The notes under the pieces: generated by a model
The model's input: the letters and a program-made list of their open reading frames with translations, nothing else
Told to the model about the DNA's origin: nothing
Database searches by the model: none
Part shown: positions 27,285 to 35,764 of the stretch, piece after piece
Numbering within the stretch: position 1 is the stretch's first letter
How the letters are laid out: each line of letters begins with the position of its first letter
Source: Desulfothermus sp964427155
GTDB lineage: Bacteria > Desulfobacterota > Desulfovibrionia > Desulfovibrionales > Desulfothermaceae
Length of the DNA: 64,000 bases
Assembly (NCBI GenBank): GCA_964427155.1
Contig: CAYRSC010000025.1
Location: 1-64,000, forward strand
Direction of reading: 5' to 3'
Program-made: the position numbers and the translations under genes

Positions 27285-29217
27285 TATTGTCTCCCTCTCC
27301 TTTTAACCGCAAGGTTACAGAAGAACTCCATCTGGAGCCTGGCGGAGGACTCTGGCCCACCACCCATATCCCCTTTCCCTCAATGTGGGGGACAATATGC
27401 TTTTTGGCCAGTATATCAAGGGCCTGTCTAAGACACATCCCTTTAAAATCCGGAACCCTGGAAATGGAGGTGGCCCTGGGAAGGGAATCTTTCCCCTTCT
27501 GCGATCCCAGGGGAAGAGATCCAGGGGAAGGATGTGTTCTGGACATGGGGATAGGGCCCTTATACGCCAGTATATGCTCAAATATGTGTTTTACCACTGG
27601 AGCTGCCACCACTCCCCCATAGATGTCCTTTTTTGGCTCATCTATCACCACCAATGCCAGAAACCTAGGAGAAAGTGCAGGCATGAGACCCACAAAGGAT
27701 GCCACATACTTGTCTCTACTATATCCCCCCTCAGGCCCTGCCTTCTGAGAGGTCCCTGTTTTTCCCCCTATCTCCACCCCCTTTATTCTGGCAAGGGTGC
27801 CTGTTCCGTCCTTTTCCACCACATCCCTGAGCATCTTCAATACCCCAAGGGCCACCTCTCTGGAAAATATCCTCGTGGGAGCAGGCCCATTTTGGGGGGG
27901 GATTAGTGTGATATGCAAAGGCACCTTTACCCCCAGGTTTGCAAGACAATTATAGGCCTGAGCAAGCTGAAGCATGGTTACTGAGAAGCCCTGCCCAAAG
28001 GCCGCAGTGGCAAGGTCCACTGGTCCCCAGGAAGAATAGGGGCGGAGGCTTCCCTTGGCCTCCCCGGGAAGTGGCATCCCCAGGGGACGACCAAAACCCA
28101 GTGTGGAGAAATACTCATATAACTGCCTTGCCCCAAGTCCAATTGCAATCTTTGCAGCACCTATGTTGCTGGAATAGCGGACTATTTTAGAAACAGTGAG
28201 CCATTTATGTCTATGGGTATCCTTTAGTATTATATCCTCAAATTTCCACTTACCATTCTCACAAAAGATGAGGGTGGAGGGTTTTATTATCTTTTGCTGT
28301 AATGCCGAGGCCACCACCAGGGGCTTTACTGTGGAGCCAGGTTCAAACTGATCAAGGGCTATCCTGTCTCTCCAGATAGAAGAGGAACTCCTCCTATAGT
28401 CATTGGGGTTAAAAAAGGGATACTGGGCCCAGGCCAGGATCTCTCCTGTGGGCACATCCACCACCAGGGCACCTCCCCATCTGGCCTGATTTTCTATCAC
28501 CCCTTTTGCAAGGGCATACTCTGTAATAGACTGGATGCGTGCATCCAGGGATAAGATCAGGTCCTTGCCCGGGGACCCCCGTTGCAATTCTCCTGGGGCA
28601 TAGAGGATATGGCCCTTTCCATCCCGCTGGATCCAAAAATATCTCTTTTTACCCGAAAGATAGGAATCAAAGCTCTTTTCCAGCCCCTCTAATCCGTGAT
28701 TATCCACCCCAACAAACCCAAGTAATTGACCTGCCATCTCTCCCTGGGGATATACCCTTGCTGGCTCTTCAGTGAGATATATTCCTCTTATTCCCTGTCT
28801 CTTCAAGAGATACGCCTCCTTATCTCCCACCTTTCTGGCTATCCATACAAATTTCTTATGAGTCTTCAGCAGGTTAAGAACCCTACCCCTCTTTAAATTA
28901 AGGGCCCTGGCCACCTCTCTGGCCACCTTTTTCTTATCTCCTATCTCAGAGGGATCTGCAAAAACCGACTTGAGGACCACACTCTTGGCCAACAACATAT
29001 GTCCCCGGGAAAATATCTCCCCCCGCCTTCCAAAGGCCAATCTTCGCTGCCAATATTGAGAGGATACCCTTTTTAAAAGGCTGCCTCGCCACATAAACTG
29101 GATATAAAATCCCCTTACCCACAAGACCATTACAAAAAGGGCGAGGACAAAGAAGACCAGCCTTATCCTGAAATCTATCCATTTCCACTCCTTACCAGAA
29201 CCCCTCAAAAGAGACAT
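27265..29217 (-). CDS. ftsI: Septal peptidoglycan transpeptidase FtsI (PBP3) with C-terminal PASTA domain
   Basis: Bitopic class B penicillin-binding protein that cross-links septal peptidoglycan. The 650-residue chain has a membrane helix at about 17-40, a dimerisation/pedestal domain, and a transpeptidase domain with active-site Ser in EPGSTVKPLVVAS (about 293), SSN triad in VRYSSNIGAAKIA (about 347) and KTG in EIGGKTGTSQKA (about 484). After about residue 580 a PASTA-like domain follows (VPDFKGMCLRQALDIL ... VVGQSPPPGSRW). PASTA domains in FtsI are common in Firmicutes SpoVD/Pbp2x and in some Deltaproteobacteria but absent from E. coli PBP3. It follows the ftsL gene after four bases. Confidence 0.97.
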   Translation of the reverse strand: MSLLRGSGKEWKWIDFRIRLVFFVLALFVMVLWVRGFYIQFMWRGSLLKRVSSQYWQRRLAFGRRGEIFSRGHMLLAKSVVLKSVFADPSEIGDKKKVAREVARALNLKRGRVLNLLKTHKKFVWIARKVGDKEAYLLKRQGIRGIYLTEEPARVYPQGEMAGQLLGFVGVDNHGLEGLEKSFDSYLSGKKRYFWIQRDGKGHILYAPGELQRGSPGKDLILSLDARIQSITEYALAKGVIENQARWGGALVVDVPTGEILAWAQYPFFNPNDYRRSSSSIWRDRIALDQFEPGSTVKPLVVASALQQKIIKPSTLIFCENGKWKFEDIILKDTHRHKWLTVSKIVRYSSNIGAAKIAIGLGARQLYEYFSTLGFGRPLGMPLPGEAKGSLRPYSSWGPVDLATAAFGQGFSVTMLQLAQAYNCLANLGVKVPLHITLIPPQNGPAPTRIFSREVALGVLKMLRDVVEKDGTGTLARIKGVEIGGKTGTSQKAGPEGGYSRDKYVASFVGLMPALSPRFLALVVIDEPKKDIYGGVVAAPVVKHIFEHILAYKGPIPMSRTHPSPGSLPLGSQKGKDSLPRATSISRVPDFKGMCLRQALDILAKKHIVPHIEGKGIWVVGQSPPPGSRWSSSVTLRLKGEGDNSAHNNR

Positions 29218-29221
29218 AAGT

Positions 29222-29485
29222 CTATTTTATTTCCCTGATCCTCTCAGGAGATGGCATGGATAGATGTAATCTCTTCCCCAATCTCCTGAGGTTGTTGGGG
29301 GAAAACAGAAAACTCTTTTCAAGCACCAGCTTATTGTGAAGTTCCTTTTTCTTCTGAATAACCTGCTGAAGCCTGGATATCTCATAGGAAATAGTTATTT
29401 GTCTGAGACTTACCCACGCAAGACAGAAACATAGCCCTATACCCACCACCACCTCTAATAGCAGAATCCTTACCCATACCCTCAT
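29222..29485 (-). CDS. ftsL: FtsL-like division protein
   Basis: An 87-residue bitopic protein: membrane helix at about 7-27, then a leucine-zipper-like coiled coil (about 32-62; ISRLQQVIQKKKELHNKL) and the short SPNNLRRLGKRLHLSMPSP tail. FtsL sequences are poorly conserved, but the size, topology and place between rsmH and ftsI are characteristic. In the divisome it forms a coiled coil with FtsB and binds FtsQ and FtsWI. The start overlaps the rsmH stop by four bases. Confidence 0.9.
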   Translation of the reverse strand: MRVWVRILLLEVVVGIGLCFCLAWVSLRQITISYEISRLQQVIQKKKELHNKLVLEKSFLFSPNNLRRLGKRLHLSMPSPERIREIK

Positions 29486-30426
29486 GCCATTACCTCAGCC
29501 GCCCGTAATTTTGCACTCCTGGCCCTTCTATTAACTTCTATCTCCTCTCTAGGGGGCACCAGGGGCTTTTTGGTGAGAATCTTTACCCAGGGCCCCCTGG
29601 CATCTCTGGAAGAGGGCCGGGGCCCTGGAGGGGCCCGGTGAATCCTAAAAAAGTTTTTTACAAGTCTATCCTCCAGGGAATGAAAGGAGATGATAACCAA
29701 TCTCCCCCCTGGTCTTATGAGACCCAGGGACTTTGAGAGAAAGGTCCTCAACTCTTCCATCTCCCCATTTACTGCAATACGTAAGGCCTGAAAGGTACGA
29801 GTTGCCGGATGTCTCCTGGAGCGTTTTCTCATCCTGAGAGGATATGCACTCAATACAATCTGAGCCAATTCCGCTGTGGTATAGATGGGGGAACGTTCCC
29901 TGGCCCTTACAATGGCCCGGGCAATTCTTCCAGCCAGGGGGTCCTCTCCATATTCCCTGATGAGGTCTCTAAGCTGTTCAAAGGACCACGTATTTATTAT
30001 CTCAAAGGCACTTTTGTCCTGTGTGCGATCCATCCTCATATCCAAAGGGCCTTCCTGCCTGAAGCTAAAGCCCCTCTCTGCCGTATCCACCTGATAAGAA
30101 GATACACCTAGATCCAGGAGCATCCCATCCACCTTTGACACCCCCACCTCCTTGAGGACCTCATCCACTTTACCAAATGAGGTGTGAAACAATCTCACCT
30201 TATCACCATATCCCCTCTGGTTTATCCTTTTCCTGGCGATAGAAAGGACCTCTCCATCCTTATCCACCCCTATCACCAGAGATTTACCCTCCACCCTCTC
30301 TAAGAGGGCCAGGAGATGTCCCCCTGCTCCCACTGTACCATCAAAATATATCCCCCCTTCCCTTACCCTCAAAAAGTTTAATACCTCCTCCGTTAGAACA
30401 GGAATGTGAAGGGGGCTATCTCCCAT
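29482..30426 (-). CDS. rsmH: 16S rRNA (cytosine-N4) methyltransferase RsmH (MraW)
   Basis: S-adenosylmethionine enzyme that methylates N4 of C1402 in 16S rRNA. The 314-residue protein starts HIPVLTEEVLNFL, has the SAM motif FDGTVGAGGHLLALLE (about 28-43), GVDKDGEVL, LLDLGVSSYQVD (about 104), GFSFRQEGPLDMRMD (about 120), and ends with RLVIISFHSLEDRLVKNFF (about 243) and the Arg-rich AKLRAAEV tail. Two bases separate it from mraZ. Confidence 0.99.
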   Translation of the reverse strand: MGDSPLHIPVLTEEVLNFLRVREGGIYFDGTVGAGGHLLALLERVEGKSLVIGVDKDGEVLSIARKRINQRGYGDKVRLFHTSFGKVDEVLKEVGVSKVDGMLLDLGVSSYQVDTAERGFSFRQEGPLDMRMDRTQDKSAFEIINTWSFEQLRDLIREYGEDPLAGRIARAIVRARERSPIYTTAELAQIVLSAYPLRMRKRSRRHPATRTFQALRIAVNGEMEELRTFLSKSLGLIRPGGRLVIISFHSLEDRLVKNFFRIHRAPPGPRPSSRDARGPWVKILTKKPLVPPREEIEVNRRARSAKLRAAEVMA

Positions 30427-30428
30427 TT

Positions 30429-30884
30429 CTATATCCTCAGGGCATATCCATTTTGATATAAATCATCCATAATGGCATCAAACTCCTCTTCCACCTGGGT
30501 AAGCTGACTCTCAAACAACTCCTGATCCCAGATCTCAAACTTGTGTCCCACCCCTGCAAGGACCACCTCTCTCTTTAACTTCCCATACCTTCTAAGATGA
30601 GATGGGAGCAATATCCTGCCCTGTTTGTCCATGACCACCTCTTTTGCCCCTGAAAAGAAAAAACGCTGAAAATCCCTCAACCTCCTATTTAACAGATTGA
30701 TCTCATCAAAACTCTGCTCAAGTTCCTTCCAGGTAGGATAAGGATAACCCACCACACATCCATCCAGGTTAGTGAGCATGATCCTTCCCTCTGCATCCAG
30801 AGAAAATACCTCTTCCCTGAATTCAGGCGGCAGGATCAATCTCCCTTTGGGATCCAGAGTGCGGTAGGCATGCCCCCGAAACAT
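30429..30884 (-). CDS. mraZ: Transcriptional regulator MraZ
   Basis: AbrB-like DNA-binding protein that represses its own dcw operon. From the ATG at 30884 it has 151 residues in two SpoVT/AbrB-like halves: MFRGHAYRTLDPKGRLILPPE starts the first, and DKQGRILLPSHLRRYGKL (about 91) the second, each with the DxxGR signature. An in-frame ATG at 30938 would add 18 residues, but MraZ proteins start at MFRG, and the promoter -10 element at 30924-30929 plus four operator boxes fall inside that extension, so 30884 is the start. It is the first gene of the dcw cluster. Confidence 0.97.
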   Translation of the reverse strand: MFRGHAYRTLDPKGRLILPPEFREEVFSLDAEGRIMLTNLDGCVVGYPYPTWKELEQSFDEINLLNRRLRDFQRFFFSGAKEVVMDKQGRILLPSHLRRYGKLKREVVLAGVGHKFEIWDQELFESQLTQVEEEFDAIMDDLYQNGYALRI

Positions 30885-30886
30885 TT

Positions 30887-30923
30887 CTCCACTTTCCTCC
30901 ACTATTCTCCAACTACCCTCCAC
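30887..30923 (-). promoter_or_regulatory. Putative MraZ operator, four GTGGAG boxes
   Basis: On the minus strand four direct repeats GTGGAG, GTTGGAG, GTGGAG and GTGGAG lie at 30918-30923, 30907-30913, 30897-30902 and 30887-30892, separated by four bases each, so about one box per helical turn. They fill the space between the -10 element and the mraZ start codon. MraZ of E. coli binds TGGGN repeats of the same 10-base spacing in the same position, so this is very probably the autoregulatory operator. The last two boxes also supply the Shine-Dalgarno purines. Confidence 0.8.
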
Positions 30924-30952
30924 ACTATTCCAATACAATCTTTGTTTGTCAA
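30924..30952 (-). promoter_or_regulatory. dcw cluster promoter upstream of mraZ
   Basis: On the minus strand TTGACA (complement of 30947-30952), a 17-base spacer, and AATAGT (complement of 30924-30929). Transcription would start just before or within the MraZ boxes, giving a leader of about 35 bases. Confidence 0.65.
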
Positions 30953-31231
30953 GGGCGTTGTACTGTAAATTTATCCTCTCCCTTAGAAGCTAACTTATTT
31001 AAAAAATTAGAAAAATATTTCTAGCAAATCCTATCTTTTTGACATAATTTAAAAAAATTCTTTTATCTCTATCTCCACCATACTTCCACCAACCCATGTA
31101 AGCCTTAGATTTAATTCATTAAAATCAACAGGTTATATCAAACAGACAAAAAAAAGAAAAAAGGGGACGTGTTATATAAGGGATTAACTATTTATTGCAT
31201 ATGGTGTGACTTTTAGGTAATATCACTTCCT

Positions 31232-32242
31232 ATGAGTCATCTAGAGTCAAAAATAGCCGATAAAAACACACCCTTATCAGAAGAATTCTATCAGATAAGC
31301 CCCCCAGTGCTAGATAGTTTTCCCAAGTATAGACCGCCCTTAAATCTTTATTTCTTCAACGAAAAGGTCAATGACCTCCAATTGTATGTAAGGGCAGGGG
31401 AGAGAATCTCAAAGGAAAAGCAAAAGGAGATGTCCAACTTATGCAAACAGGGAAATCTATTTGTGGCACGCTCTGACTATCCCATCTATTCAAAACACAT
31501 AAGCAAGCAACTGGACCTTATTCTCTTAGATACTCATCTCATGGAACACGAGATTGCAGAGATATTATGGATGGGCATCCCTGACAATCTAAATACCTTC
31601 TTTGTACAGCCTGTAAAACTAGTATTTAAAAATATCTTACCCAACTTACTGGTGGTATCAGAATATCTTAAAAGAGACCCTTATAAGATCCTGGGGCTTA
31701 TAAAGAGAGTAAGGCCCTCTGATAAACTCTCTATCCAAAGCACCAATGTCTTATTTATTGGAATAGCAATATATCTTAAAAATTTTGAAGATGAGATAAA
31801 TCCCAAGTATCTACAGTCTCTGGTGATAGGGCTAAGTATGGTCTATTTAGGAAAGACCAAGATCCCGGAATATCTATGGAACAAAAAGTCCAACCTATCT
31901 CCTGAAGAAGAAAAACAGCTCCGTCAATATCCTATTATTGGTGCATCTCTTTTAGAAAGATTTGGATACAGGGAAAAGGTCTCCCTGGAATGCATCCTTG
32001 AACATGCAGAAAAATTGGATGGTTCAGGGTTTCCCCGAAAGTTAAAGGGAAATGAGATAGGCATCCCTGGCAGGATTGCATCCATAGCCTCTGCATTTAA
32101 TGAAATTATCTGCAAACAAGAGAAAAAGGAATCTTTTGAACCAAAGCTCCTGAAGAAGATCGCCCATCTACTCTCAAATCACCCTGAAAAATTTGATCGC
32201 AATCTTATAACCACAATTCAACCACTTCTCCTTAAATTATAG
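31232..32242 (+). CDS. HD-GYP-like protein lacking the metal-binding residues
   Basis: A 336-residue soluble protein. The C-terminal half aligns by eye to HD-GYP domains: VYLGKTKIPEYLWNKKSNLS (204-223) stands where HDIGKIGIPD is usual, QYPIIGASLLERF for HPxxGAxIL, EHAEKLDGSGFPRKLKGNEI (257-276) for HHExxDGxGYP, and IASIASAFNEI for the DxxDA segment. The HD pair is replaced by Val-Tyr, HP by Tyr-Pro and HHE by Glu-His-Ala-Glu, so the di-iron site should be lost and c-di-GMP hydrolysis is unlikely. It may be a c-di-GMP or protein-binding relic. The N-terminal 150 residues match nothing I know. It is divergent from mraZ and has no operon partner. Confidence 0.78.
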   Translation: MSHLESKIADKNTPLSEEFYQISPPVLDSFPKYRPPLNLYFFNEKVNDLQLYVRAGERISKEKQKEMSNLCKQGNLFVARSDYPIYSKHISKQLDLILLDTHLMEHEIAEILWMGIPDNLNTFFVQPVKLVFKNILPNLLVVSEYLKRDPYKILGLIKRVRPSDKLSIQSTNVLFIGIAIYLKNFEDEINPKYLQSLVIGLSMVYLGKTKIPEYLWNKKSNLSPEEEKQLRQYPIIGASLLERFGYREKVSLECILEHAEKLDGSGFPRKLKGNEIGIPGRIASIASAFNEIICKQEKKESFEPKLLKKIAHLLSNHPEKFDRNLITTIQPLLLKL

Positions 32243-32258
32243 CAGGAGACAAGTCCCC

Positions 32259-32294
32259 AAAAAAGGGAACCTGGAAGATTATCTATCTTCCAGG
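32259..32294 (-). terminator. Terminator after the glycosyltransferase gene
   Basis: CCTGGAAGAT at 32270-32279 and ATCTTCCAGG at 32285-32294 form a perfect 10-pair stem with a five-base loop. On the minus strand it is followed by TTCCCTTTTTT (complement of 32259-32269). It lies between convergent genes and could also stop rightward transcription weakly. Confidence 0.75.
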
Positions 32295-32298
32295 CATC

Positions 32299-33372
32299 TC
32301 ATCCCCGAAGGAGGAGATATTCATATAAGGAGATATATTCTTCAATTATCTTAGCTGGATTAAAGTGGGAACACACCTTTTTAAATCCCTCCTCTCCCAA
32401 CCTCTCCCTCAAGGCATCATCCCTCATACACACCTCAATGGCCTGGCTCAGGCCCTTGGTGTCTCTGCAACTTACCTGGAACACATCTTCCTCATGAGAG
32501 GTCATCTCAAGGGCCCCCTTAAAACGACTACACACCACCGCCCTCTTATGGGCCCAGGCCTCCAGGATTACATTCCCCAGGGTCTCCTCGTAGTGAGAGG
32601 GAAAGACCACCAGGTGGGCAAGCTCATAAAAAGGGGACACATCCTCTCTCCATCCCGCCCATCTAATAAAGGGGTCTATCCCCATCTCCTGAGCCATCCT
32701 CTCAAGGGTATGTCGCAAGGGACCGTCTCCCACCATAATCAAGACAAATTCTCCCACCTTCCTTCTAGCAGCCAAAAGGGAAATGGCATGAAGTAGATCC
32801 CTGTGCCCTTTCACCGGGACAAACCTGCCTACGCACAGGAGGACAAAGGCATGTTCAGGGATGGAAAGCTCCCTTTTTATCTCCACCAAGGTGCTTCGAT
32901 CTGGTCTTTGGGGTATCTCCACAAAATTGCTTATATAGAAGACCCTCTCAGGGGGAAATCCCCCCTTGATCAAATAATCACATACTCCCCGGGTATTTCC
33001 AATCCAGGCATGGGCATGGGTATAGGCATGGAGTTTATAATATCCACCCAGTCTTGCCACATGGACCACTCCCCTCCCCCGGGGGATATGGGTGAGGCGG
33101 GTTGCTCGTCCCATATACGTCTGCACAATCTCAGGGGATAGCTCTCGTACAAGACGGGATACCATGGCACGGGAGAAAGGGTCCCACACCGTATAAAAGG
33201 GAAGGCCATAGGTTGGAAAAGAGGGGGGAGATACCCGCTCCAGTTCAGAACCCTTTCTGACTCCCCTTATCACCTCTATGTGGTCTGTACGGGAAAGGGC
33301 AGAGGTGAACCTGAAAAACCAGTTCTCCGCCCCTCCCAGCGTCTTACTTCCAATTAAATGAAGGGTTCTCAT
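32299..33372 (-). CDS. Glycosyltransferase family 4 (GT-B fold)
   Basis: A 357-residue GT-B enzyme of the GT1/GT4 clan. Recognisable parts: N-terminal LIGSKTLGGAENWFFR (GGAE acceptor-loop motif), VGRFVPVKGHRDLLHAI at the start of the nucleotide-sugar domain (about 197), MVGDGPLRHTLERMA (about 227), and the EX7E motif in YEETLGNVILEAW (about 274-286). The family moves a sugar from NDP-sugar to a lipid or glycan; the acceptor is unknown, lipopolysaccharide or capsule synthesis being usual. It lies 9 bases after degP, at the end of the hsp20-htpX-degP series. Confidence 0.88.
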   Translation of the reverse strand: MRTLHLIGSKTLGGAENWFFRFTSALSRTDHIEVIRGVRKGSELERVSPPSFPTYGLPFYTVWDPFSRAMVSRLVRELSPEIVQTYMGRATRLTHIPRGRGVVHVARLGGYYKLHAYTHAHAWIGNTRGVCDYLIKGGFPPERVFYISNFVEIPQRPDRSTLVEIKRELSIPEHAFVLLCVGRFVPVKGHRDLLHAISLLAARRKVGEFVLIMVGDGPLRHTLERMAQEMGIDPFIRWAGWREDVSPFYELAHLVVFPSHYEETLGNVILEAWAHKRAVVCSRFKGALEMTSHEEDVFQVSCRDTKGLSQAIEVCMRDDALRERLGEEGFKKVCSHFNPAKIIEEYISLYEYLLLRG

Positions 33373-33381
33373 GGAGGAGAG

Positions 33382-34734
33382 TTACATGCTGAGTCTTACA
33401 TAATAGCCACGGCCACCCCTAAATACCAGCATAATAATGCTCCTCTGGAGTCTATATCTAATATAGGCATGGATAAGGTCAGAGGGACCTTTTATCCTGA
33501 ACCCACCTATCCTGTATATCTTATCCCCAGGTCTCAGTCCAAGCACTGAGGCAGGGGAATGGGAATACACCTGGGATATTACCACACATCCCCTCCCAGC
33601 AGTGGCAGAGAATCCCCATTTCTTTTTTATAAAAAAGGTCACCTCTCTGGAAGGAAAGTAGGATGCCCTCAAGGTAATAATGCGATAGTGTTTCATTCTC
33701 CAGAGTTTGAGTCTCAGAGGAGTCTCCAGGGTGGTGGTCTGGAGGTACCTCACATAATCATCTTTATCCTGGATCTGATACCCATTGATGGAAATTATCA
33801 CATCCCCTGGGCTTATCCCCTTCCTCCATGCAGGGCTATTCCTCACCACCTCAGTTACCAAAAGCCCAAGAGGCTCTTTAAGCCCTAGATAGGTGGCAAT
33901 AGAGGGGTCCACATCCTGACCAAAGATACCAAGCCATACTGGTTTTACCTTCCCATAGTGCAATAGCTCATATATAACGGCCTTTGCCTTATCTATGGGA
34001 ATGGCAAACCCTATTCCCTGGGCCCTGGCGTAGATGGCAGTATTTATTCCAATGACCTCCCCCAGGATATTTAAAAGAGGTCCCCCGCTGTTTCCCGGAT
34101 TTATGGCGGCATCGGTCTGGATAAAACCAAAGTACTTCCCATGGGGTGTCTCAACGCATCTATTTAGGGCAGATACCACCCCGGTGGTCACTGTATTACT
34201 AAATCCATAGGGATTTCCAATAGCGATGACTGTCTCCCCCACCATGAGGTCACTGGATGTTCCTATCCTTGCCTGGGGCAAAGGACCCTTCCCCTTTAAG
34301 CGGAGCAGGGCAATATCAAAGTCCGGATCACACCCCACCAGTTCTGCCTTAAACTCCCTTCCGTCCAACAACTTCACGCTTATCTGAGAGGCACCCATTA
34401 TCACATGGGCATTGGTGAGGACCAGTCGCTTTTTGGCGTTGATTATAACCCCTGACCCAAGGGACTGTTCCAGGATCTTCTCCTTATAACCAGGGAATAT
34501 ATCCCCCCAGAAGGGAGAGAAAAAATCATTACCAAAAAGGTCCTTAAATGGATTTGCATATCTCTCTATTATCTTTCTGGCCTTGATATTCACAACTGCA
34601 GGAGAGGTCTTCTCCACTGCAATAACCACTGCATTTCTCCGAAGATCCCGTCTGGAGCTGGCCAGAGATGGGACAGACAACAAGAGCACCATCCACACAG
34701 CACAAATATAGCCCACCACCACCTTTTTTTTCAT
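33382..34734 (-). CDS. degP: Periplasmic serine protease DegP/HtrA (Do family)
   Basis: Periplasmic protease/chaperone for misfolded envelope proteins. From the ATG at 34734 (GGAGG seven bases upstream) the 450-residue protein has a signal peptide (KKKVVVGYICAVWMVLL), the trypsin-like domain with His in VLTNAHVI, Asp in DFDIALLRLKG and Ser in NPGNSGGPLLNI, and two PDZ domains (about 255-345 and 365-445). An upstream in-frame ATG at 34794 would add 20 residues without a better ribosome site and spoil the signal peptide. Placed between htpX and a glycosyltransferase gene, it fits an envelope-stress operon. Confidence 0.95.
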   Translation of the reverse strand: MKKKVVVGYICAVWMVLLLSVPSLASSRRDLRRNAVVIAVEKTSPAVVNIKARKIIERYANPFKDLFGNDFFSPFWGDIFPGYKEKILEQSLGSGVIINAKKRLVLTNAHVIMGASQISVKLLDGREFKAELVGCDPDFDIALLRLKGKGPLPQARIGTSSDLMVGETVIAIGNPYGFSNTVTTGVVSALNRCVETPHGKYFGFIQTDAAINPGNSGGPLLNILGEVIGINTAIYARAQGIGFAIPIDKAKAVIYELLHYGKVKPVWLGIFGQDVDPSIATYLGLKEPLGLLVTEVVRNSPAWRKGISPGDVIISINGYQIQDKDDYVRYLQTTTLETPLRLKLWRMKHYRIITLRASYFPSREVTFFIKKKWGFSATAGRGCVVISQVYSHSPASVLGLRPGDKIYRIGGFRIKGPSDLIHAYIRYRLQRSIIMLVFRGGRGYYVRLSM

Positions 34735-34809
34735 AAAGCACCTCCAAATAAAATAGGCCCAGGACCATCCACCTGGCCCTGAGCCCTTTCTCATAACCCA
34801 AAATCCATC

Positions 34810-35655
34810 CTATGTCCATTGCATCTGTCTCAATCTCCTTATCCTCTCCTCAATTGGAGGATGGGTGCTAAATAGATTTACCAAGGTTCCTCCCTTAAAG
34901 GGATTCACAATAAACATATGTGCAGTAGAGGGATTCCCCACTTCCATGGGTATCCTCTGACTATAGGCCTCCAATTTCTCCAGGGCACTGGCAAGATATT
35001 CTGGATTGTGACACAGCCTGGCCCCTGTCTCATCTGCAAGATATTCCCGGGAGCGAGATATGGCCAGTTGAATGAGCATGGCTGCAATGGGGGCAATAAT
35101 GGCCAGGGCAATTGCAAGAAAGGGATTGCCTTCTTCATCATCCCTTCCAAACCCAAAAATGGCCGCCCATTTAATCATATCAGAGACAAACATTATCACC
35201 CCTGCAAGGGTTGCAGCAATGGTCTGAATGAGTATGTCCCTATTCTTTATGTGACCTATCTCATGGGCAAGTACCCCCTTCAACTCCTCAGGGGTAAGGA
35301 GCTGGAGTATCCCCTCTGTAACTGCCACCACACCACTTCCAGGTCCCCTACCTGTGGCAAAGGCATTGGGCTGGGACGAGGGTATAATATATACCTTTGG
35401 CTTAGGTATAGAGGCCCTGTGGGCCAGTTCCTCCACTATGGCGTGCAGGGTTGGGGCCTCTTCCTCTGATACCTCCCTTGCCCTGTACATGGAAAGGACT
35501 ATCTTGTGAGAAAACCAATAGCTTCCCACATTCATAATCAGCGCAAACACAAATGCAATAACAAGTCCCTGTTGCCCTCCCATAATCTTTCCAAAAAGGA
35601 GGATAAGGGCAGTTAATAGACCCAAAAAAAGGCCCGTCTTTATCTGGTTTCCCAT
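34810..35655 (-). CDS. htpX: Membrane zinc metalloprotease HtpX
   Basis: M48-family protease of the inner membrane acting in quality control of membrane proteins. The 281-residue protein has two N-terminal membrane segments, the zinc motif HEIGH in LKGVLAHEIGHIKNRD (about 135-150), two more hydrophobic segments (about 153-205), the third ligand Glu in SREYLADETGARL, and C-terminal LFSTHPPIEERIRRL. It is preceded by a good GAGGAGG ribosome site and lies between hsp20 and degP. Confidence 0.97.
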   Translation of the reverse strand: MGNQIKTGLFLGLLTALILLFGKIMGGQQGLVIAFVFALIMNVGSYWFSHKIVLSMYRAREVSEEEAPTLHAIVEELAHRASIPKPKVYIIPSSQPNAFATGRGPGSGVVAVTEGILQLLTPEELKGVLAHEIGHIKNRDILIQTIAATLAGVIMFVSDMIKWAAIFGFGRDDEEGNPFLAIALAIIAPIAAMLIQLAISRSREYLADETGARLCHNPEYLASALEKLEAYSQRIPMEVGNPSTAHMFIVNPFKGGTLVNLFSTHPPIEERIRRLRQMQWT

Positions 35656-35764
35656 ACGATTACCTCCTCAACAGTTAGACTCAAATCTCCCCCCTCCAAT
35701 CTTTTTCACCTCTAAAGAATGGGATAGATGCACACTACCTACCCACCTAATTGACTAACCTTTC

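Noticed and set aside
30885..30938. Longer mraZ start at 30938
   Set aside because: The extension would contain the promoter -10 element and operator boxes; MraZ proteins begin with MFRG.
34735..34794. Longer degP start at 34794
   Set aside because: It adds 20 residues before the signal peptide; GGAGG seven bases before 34734 is the better start.
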